The notes under the pieces: generated by a model
What the model was told of the DNA's origin: nothing
The model's input: the letters and a program-made list of their open reading frames with translations, nothing else
The model's database searches: none
NCBI GenBank assembly: GCA_021029095.1
Contig: JAJOHG010000007.1
Coordinates: forward strand, 124,001 to 188,000
Reading direction: 5' to 3'
DNA: 64,000 bases
DNA from: Phellopilus nigrolimitatus
Lineage: Eukaryota > Basidiomycota > Agaricomycetes > Hymenochaetales > Hymenochaetaceae
Shown: one piece after another, positions 60,272-64,000 of the stretch
Layout: each line of letters starts with the position of its first letter
Position numbering within the stretch: position 1 is the stretch's first letter
Program-made: the position numbers and the translations under genes

Positions 60272-60885
60272 CTCAGCAACAATTGTCCTCTTATTTCTGA
60301 CTTCGGGCTGGCAAGCGAAGAATGTAAACAGCCGCGATATGCTGAACAAGAAGGGTGTGGATCCGTCAGGTGGCAGGCTCCAGAGCTCCTAGAAGCTATA
60401 CTTTTCGTGAGTGAGGACAATCTGAAGACTAGAATACGCTCTACAATGACTGATGTCTATGCGTTCGCGATGACATGCCTGGAGGTGAATCGAAAATCAG
60501 TGGTTGACTAGAGGAAAAACTTAATGAGTATGTCCATGTCAAATAGGTTTTCGCGGAGCAAGTCCCTTTTCCCGACCTCCGCGATGGCGCGCTGCCGCTG
60601 TCATAATGGAGGTCGTATTATCCACGAAACGTCCTACGCGTCCCGGCGGTCTGACAGGCAGGCGCAAGCCCGAGTACTATGTGTGGGAGGTTATAAAGGC
60701 ATGCTGGCAAACAAACCCGTCGAAAAGACCGACGATAGAGCAAGCGATGTAAGACTTGAGCAAAGAGTACATGACGGCGAAGGCAGGCGATGCGATGGTG
60801 AATATCTTCTTTCAAAAAAATGGTGTTGATGATACTTGAGCACTCGGAGCGCAGGGTTATTGAAGCTCGCTCCAAAATGCTTGAT
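60272..60885 (+). pseudogene. Dead duplicate of the TKL kinase C-lobe
   Basis: This matches 31657-32262 closely, introns included. It contains the SDFGLA segment, VRWQAPELLEA, DVYAFAMTCLE, and the C-lobe WQTNPSKRPTIEQA. It lacks the glycine loop, the ATP lysine and the catalytic loop. It has an extra 8-bp insertion at about 60588 that shifts the frame, and a TAA at 60750-60752 where the other copy reads lysine codons. Homology ends abruptly at both sides. It is a truncated DNA-level duplicate located 28.6 kb from its partner. Confidence 0.88.
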
Positions 60886-61147
60886 CCAATGCTATTAAAT
60901 TACACGTGTAATACGGTAACCCATTACTTTCTCCAGACTTGCGACTATTGGAATTTATACTGTATGTTATAGAATAAGACAGCACAAAGATGGGATAAAA
61001 CATATAGAAAGGCAGACGGTACATGTCGCATCGTACCACAGCCCGGACTGTAGTCCCCGGTCCTCTCAGCCTTACTTAGGTCATGGAACGAAACCTAAGC
61101 ATTAAGTCATTTCGTTACCGATCCTACTATTTCGAAAAGAAGACGAA
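60886..61147. other. Intergenic, 3' flank of DNA ligase IV
   Basis: AT-rich sequence between the kinase relic (+) and the ligase stop (-). No feature is recognised. Confidence 0.4.
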
Positions 61148-64000
61148 TTACTCACCACTCTCGTCCAGTAAACTCGATTCTTCCACGCACGCGAAAATGA
61201 AATCGCCCAGTACTAAGTTACGGCGCTTCGGTCTAGAAGGAATAATGTCCGTCATTAGTAATAGTGGAACGATTATACAGGCTGCGGACTGTAGAATGCA
61301 CTTACTTTGCCGTGAGTTTCATCAGTTCCTTCCGCCTGCTGCTATCACGCTTGTCGATGACAATGTGTGTGAGCTTCGGCTCATCAAGATCGACGACGCG
61401 ACCGCCATTTGCGACGATGGCGTCTTCAATGTCAGTAAAGCTATACAAATTGAGTAAATCGATTTCATTATTTAACAAAACAATTTAGGCTTTAACGACT
61501 GAGAACACGTACGACGCTGCAATCTGGTCTTTGAATTTCGCTTTCACGTCCATGCCGTGCCGCCCTGCGTTTTCCGGTGTGTCAAGGTAGAAACAGCTGA
61601 AACAAGCAACAGAAATGAGCTACACATTGAATGCTCTAACCTTAAAGATAACTCACAGATGCTTGAATATTTTATCCTGATCGTATTCCATAGCACTCTC
61701 GTCTTCACCCATCTTTGCATCTTTAGACTACCAAAAACAATTAAAATTAAAACAAAAGTGCGCGAAGTAATAGAAGGCATACATCATTCGCAATACTTTC
61801 TCTGTCCTGGGAAGTCTATAGGGACGAGAAAGTCATGAAGGAGTTTTCTAAGAGGGTTAATGAAAAAACGTACATAAGTCGCATCCTCGTCGATGTTATT
61901 CTCGTCTGAAGGCACATTAGGTAGCACCCACTCGTCTGTTTCGCCGTCAAAACGTAACTCCTCGTAATCAGAGTCGGGATCCGTCTCTGACTCCTCGGCG
62001 GCCCGTGCCTCACGATGCTCATCTTCGTTTACAACATTGTCCGCTTTGAACCACTCCGCCATTGCCGGGTCATGGACTGTAGCACTCTTGGCCTCGTCCT
62101 CGACATTCTCGACGTCTTCGACCGGGTTCAGACGGCGACTTGATGAGGCACCGATGTCGCCGCTCCCTGGGCTGTGCGAAAATTCAATGTTGTCTAACTC
62201 GGTCTCACTTTTATTTCCTTCATTGTATTCTTTTTCGAGCTCCCGATCTGCGGTCGCATGGAAAAAGTACCTGACAAAAGTACCACGTCAGCTCTCATGA
62301 CATTCAGACCAATCTAGCACAACTCACTTCTTTTGCAATGGAACGCGCTCTCCTTGGTCAATGCAGTCATATACCCACGAAGGACGGATGATGTCATGGA
62401 TACCCTTGTCCATGATGAGCCTTAAGTCGTACGCTAATTGAAGCCATTGCAGGTTGTAGTCAGCCGTTATTAAAGTTAACATGCAAACTAGTCCTCACGG
62501 ATGGAAGTCCCGCCGTAGACAACGAGAATCGGTTCAATCCCCTTAGCAATCTGCACATACTTTCCACCATTGACATGGATACTTCATAAGGAAAGGGTTT
62601 AAAAAAAGGATGAGTACTCGGATGGAACGAAGGGGGCTGTAACTTACATTTTCAGCAATTCTTTCCGCTCCTTGTCGCCATTCCGCGATCTTGGATCAGA
62701 CGCCACCACTGGAAATGTTTGAGGGCACCAACAAGGAAGAGAATAAAGTATGAAGATTTACTGAATTTGAGACCCTCAAAAATGTTGCTCTCAACGTCGA
62801 TACCATTTAGTTTTTCTCCCTGGTATTCTGGCATTACTGTGGTCTTCTTCACAACTTTTCGCTTCTTCTTTGTTTTGCTGCTCGGTATATAGATAAGGAA
62901 GCGCACGAAGAAATAGTAAGTAATCACTAACTCATTCATGTCTTCCATCTTCCTCTTTCGTTCGGTCTTCATGCTTTCTAGTACAGCTGTTGTTCCTCGT
63001 CATTTGAATGAATTTAAAATTAAAAGCGTCACGACAGACCGGTGGCTGACATGCAGTCTGCGATATTCAGGTCGTCTCGGATACTGATCGCTCGCGGGAA
63101 GCGCATCGTGAATCCAAGGTGATATTGATCTATAAAAGCACTGAGAAAATAGACGTTCTGGTGCGTAATACCTGACTGACCAGAAGGCGTGATTTCGGCG
63201 GCCTTGACTTTCAAAATGAAAGAGCTGCAAGCAATATGTCATTCTGCCTTTTTTCTCTGACTCAAGAAACATTACTCACTCCTCTGGTTCGATATAGATA
63301 TCACCTTTGTCTTCTAGGCCCTTTCTTGACGCTTGATACCATGACGGCATGTTATTCTTGTCAAAATGTTTCCACTTCCGCTGACGGACCCAGACATAGT
63401 CTGCATATGTGAGTCCTGTCCCGATACGCACAAATGAGCTGTACCTATCTCTAGTATAAGTGATCGCTACAGAGCAAGTAAAGGAAGGTGGGAGACACCT
63501 GAGCTCATCATCAACATCAAGTTTGCGTCTGTCATCCATGACTGCGCAGATGAGGGTGGAGACGCCGCCGCTTCGTTTACCGGTTCCAAAATTTCCTCCT
63601 TGTACAGTTTAAACAGTCGATCAAGTGACGAAAGAAAGAAGAGACGCACCAATGACGAGCACATCTACAGTCTCACCCATGTGATCCTTCCAGCCAGTCA
63701 GCCAATATAAGTACACTATTTTACTTATCAAAACACATACAATGTACTCCGGTTTCACTTTTATCCAATCCTTATTTCTCCCATTAAGGATGTACTCTGA
63801 GTTCGGGTGCTTCAGGATGAGGCCCTCGCCTCTGTTATCCATTACATCCTCGAGCCGTTTACGGACGTCGGCGACACTTTTGCCCTCGTATTCTGTAACG
63901 AATTCCATCCGACCCTTGACCTCTTTGACATACGCCCGCAAGTTGCGCTTCCGGAATTTAACAGAACGTCTGGCGAGAGACATCCCATTCAGATAGAGCA
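61148..64000 (-). CDS. LIG4: DNA ligase IV, C-terminal two thirds (5' end outside the window)
   Basis: This ATP-dependent ligase seals double-strand breaks in non-homologous end joining with Xrcc4/Lif1. Entering from the window edge are motif IV EGLILKHPNSEYILNGRNKD (about 63820) and motif V WIKVKPEY. The OB-fold follows with GGNFGTGKRSGGVSTLICAV (about 63590), SSFVRIGTGLTYADYVWVRQ (about 63440), KVKAAEITPSGQ and FTMRFPRAISIRDDLNIADC (about 63090). A basic linker (KKRKVVKKT) leads to BRCT1 (NIFEGLKFVVASDP, VNGGKYVQIAKGI, IRPSWVYDCIDQGERVPLQK). An acidic spacer (DPDSDYEELRFDGETDEWVL, about 61960) and BRCT2 (CFYLDTPENAGRHG, VVDLDEPKLTHIVID, LGDFIFACVEESSLLDE) complete it, TAA at 61148. The nucleotidyl-transfer lysine lies outside the window. 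About ten introns; no lesion seen. Confidence 0.93.

Overview
The window looks like nuclear DNA of a basidiomycete fungus, most likely a mushroom-forming Agaricomycete. Genes on both strands are cut by many short GT..AG introns of about 45-70 nt. Several families are typical of Agaricomycetes: fungal tyrosine-kinase-like (TKL) kinases, Cys-rich single-pass membrane proteins, DUF6533-like membrane proteins, and a glycosidase with a proline-rich tail. Housekeeping genes are eukaryotic. I see no rRNA, CRISPR array, phage or bacterial operon, and no supportable tRNA.

Layout. 0.6-6.1 kb (+): glycogen debranching enzyme. 6.6-9.0 kb (-): TPR/SET-domain protein. 9.2-14.7 kb (-): two tandem vacuolar carboxypeptidase S-like M20 peptidases. 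15.0-16.2 kb (-): mitochondrial ribosomal protein mL44. 17.2-21.3 kb (+): F-BAR/DEP/RhoGAP protein. 21.8-22.4 kb (-): histone H2A, divergent from an M50B-like membrane metallopeptidase (22.7-24.2 kb, +). 25.1-25.9 kb (-): FIS1. 27.2-29.3 kb (-): Zap1-like zinc-finger regulator, divergent from TMA16 (29.5-30.2 kb, +). 31.0-37.1 kb: a damaged TKL kinase, a truncated third copy of the M20 peptidase joined to a UTP21/WDR36 fragment, and a J-domain membrane protein. 37.6-41.1 kb (-): cytosolic-looking glycosidase with a Pro/Gln-rich, PY-motif tail. 43.0-47.3 kb (+): two tandem Cys-rich single-pass membrane proteins. 47.8-51.8 kb: DUF6533-like membrane protein (-), a MITE-like inverted-repeat element, and a secreted FAD oxidase (+). 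52.5-53.8 kb (-): a doubtful ORF and a YFH7-like P-loop kinase. 54.1-58.8 kb: three copies of a PPOX-like flavin-fold protein, two of them head to head. 60.3-60.9 kb (+): a second, dead kinase fragment. 61.1 kb to the window end (-): DNA ligase IV, cut by the edge.

The window mixes conserved housekeeping genes (glycogen metabolism, mitochondrial ribosome and fission, chromatin, non-homologous end joining, ribosome biogenesis) with patches of recent duplication (M20 peptidase x3, kinase x2, PPOX x3, membrane protein x2). Several conserved genes carry one-base frameshifts or in-frame stops that break otherwise clear homology. Because unrelated essential genes are affected, base-level assembly error is the simplest explanation, but real decay cannot be excluded for the duplicated genes. 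Multi-exon genes are given as total spans. Splice sites were read by eye. Family assignments come from recognised motifs, not database searches.
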